A stretch of 64,000 bases of DNA. Origin: Doris montereyensis (lineage: Eukaryota; Mollusca; Gastropoda; Nudibranchia; Dorididae). The DNA is taken from assembly GCA_037039925.1 (NCBI GenBank), contig JAXRKP010000202.1:303501-367500 (forward strand). The letters run 5' to 3'. Shown in pieces: positions 1-64,000 of this stretch; position 1 is the stretch's first letter; every line of letters begins with the position of its first letter. The position numbers were made by a program, and so were the translations under genes. The notes under the pieces are model-generated. The model was not told where the DNA came from. It ran no database searches and saw nothing but the letters and a program-made list of their open reading frames with translations.

Positions 1-369
1 GAGAAAAATTATGCCATTTTTGCATTTTTGTATATTCAACATCAATAAAAAGCCGTCTTGTAGTTTTCGTAGAGTCCTGAAAAAATTGGGCTTGTTCTAT
101 GTATTCATGGCTTCAAGTTTAAGAAGTATGAGCTTTGTGAGTGATCGTTTTGAGAGATTAGAAGGTTAAATTTAATATTTTGGCCCGATTGAAAAATGTA
201 ACAAATTTTTCGAAAAATTAAAAAATTTAATTTCGTTTAATATTGTCTACAGAAATAACTTTGGTAAAAAATAACTCTGGTAATAAAGTTCTTTCCAGTG
301 GTAGCAATTGTTTTTCCGTTGCTTACACTTGAGATTTCAATTTGGACCACCTACTATCAGAGACAGACG

Positions 370-530
370 ATAAAAGAAAGTCTTGTGTGCTTACACAACA
401 CTGTGCACACTAAAGATCCCTTGCCGCTTGCAGCGTAGTCCAGGCAAAATAAAAAAATCCTATCAAACCTCATGACCACCTGAGTTGTGGAGGTAGGTAC
501 GATCAAATCATTCAACTTCTCCACATAGAC
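370..530 (+). mobile_element. Family C SINE, 3' part
   Basis: Shares 'ACTGTGCACACTAAAGATCC', 'AGGCAAAATAAAAAAATCCT' and the 'GAGTTGTGGAGGT' end with the copies at 42655 and 55383. The tRNA-like head is absent. Confidence 0.6.
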
Positions 531-566
531 AACAGACACGCCCACCCCTTCCCATCCAGCTCTCAC

Positions 567-64000
<63,434 letters not shown>

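Overview
The window is animal genomic DNA: one very large, intron-rich gene on the minus strand, buried in microsatellites, minisatellites and short interspersed repeats. No operons, Shine-Dalgarno sites or plus-strand genes are seen. The gene is VPS13D, a bridge-like lipid-transfer protein of ER contact sites. Its divergence from vertebrate VPS13D, together with the repeat style, suggests a lophotrochozoan, perhaps a gastropod mollusc. The protein family is firm; the taxon is inference.

Layout: transcription runs from 64000 down to 1. I place about 45 exons (w1 to w45), nearly all with AG/GT borders and mutually consistent codon phase. w1-w19 (64000-40321) encode the middle of the lipid-transfer rod. 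w20 (37180-37370) encodes the UBA domain. w21-w30 lead into the VAB/SHR-BD adaptor-binding domain (about w31-w38, 23023-10928). w39-w43 (10657-3991) cover the divergent lectin-like region, and w44-w45 (1934-567) begin the conserved C-terminal block. The start codon and chorein-N domain lie beyond 64000; the DH-like/PH end lies below 1.

The reading frame is broken at more than 20 places, almost always by one base in a short homopolymer, while splice phases still fit if the base is restored. This looks like uncorrected long-read indels rather than a decayed gene, but sequence alone cannot prove it.

The introns hold at least four interspersed families: A, 20 or more copies all in one orientation; B and C, tRNA-derived SINEs in both orientations; and D, a MITE-like element with inverted ends. 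They also hold three long hairpins and more than a dozen tandem arrays. Two arrays abut exons and repeat the splice site itself: decoy acceptors at 32799-33330 and decoy donors at 39660-40320. Part of the intron at 37371-40320 is a mosaic of two neighbouring sequences and may be a consensus artefact.
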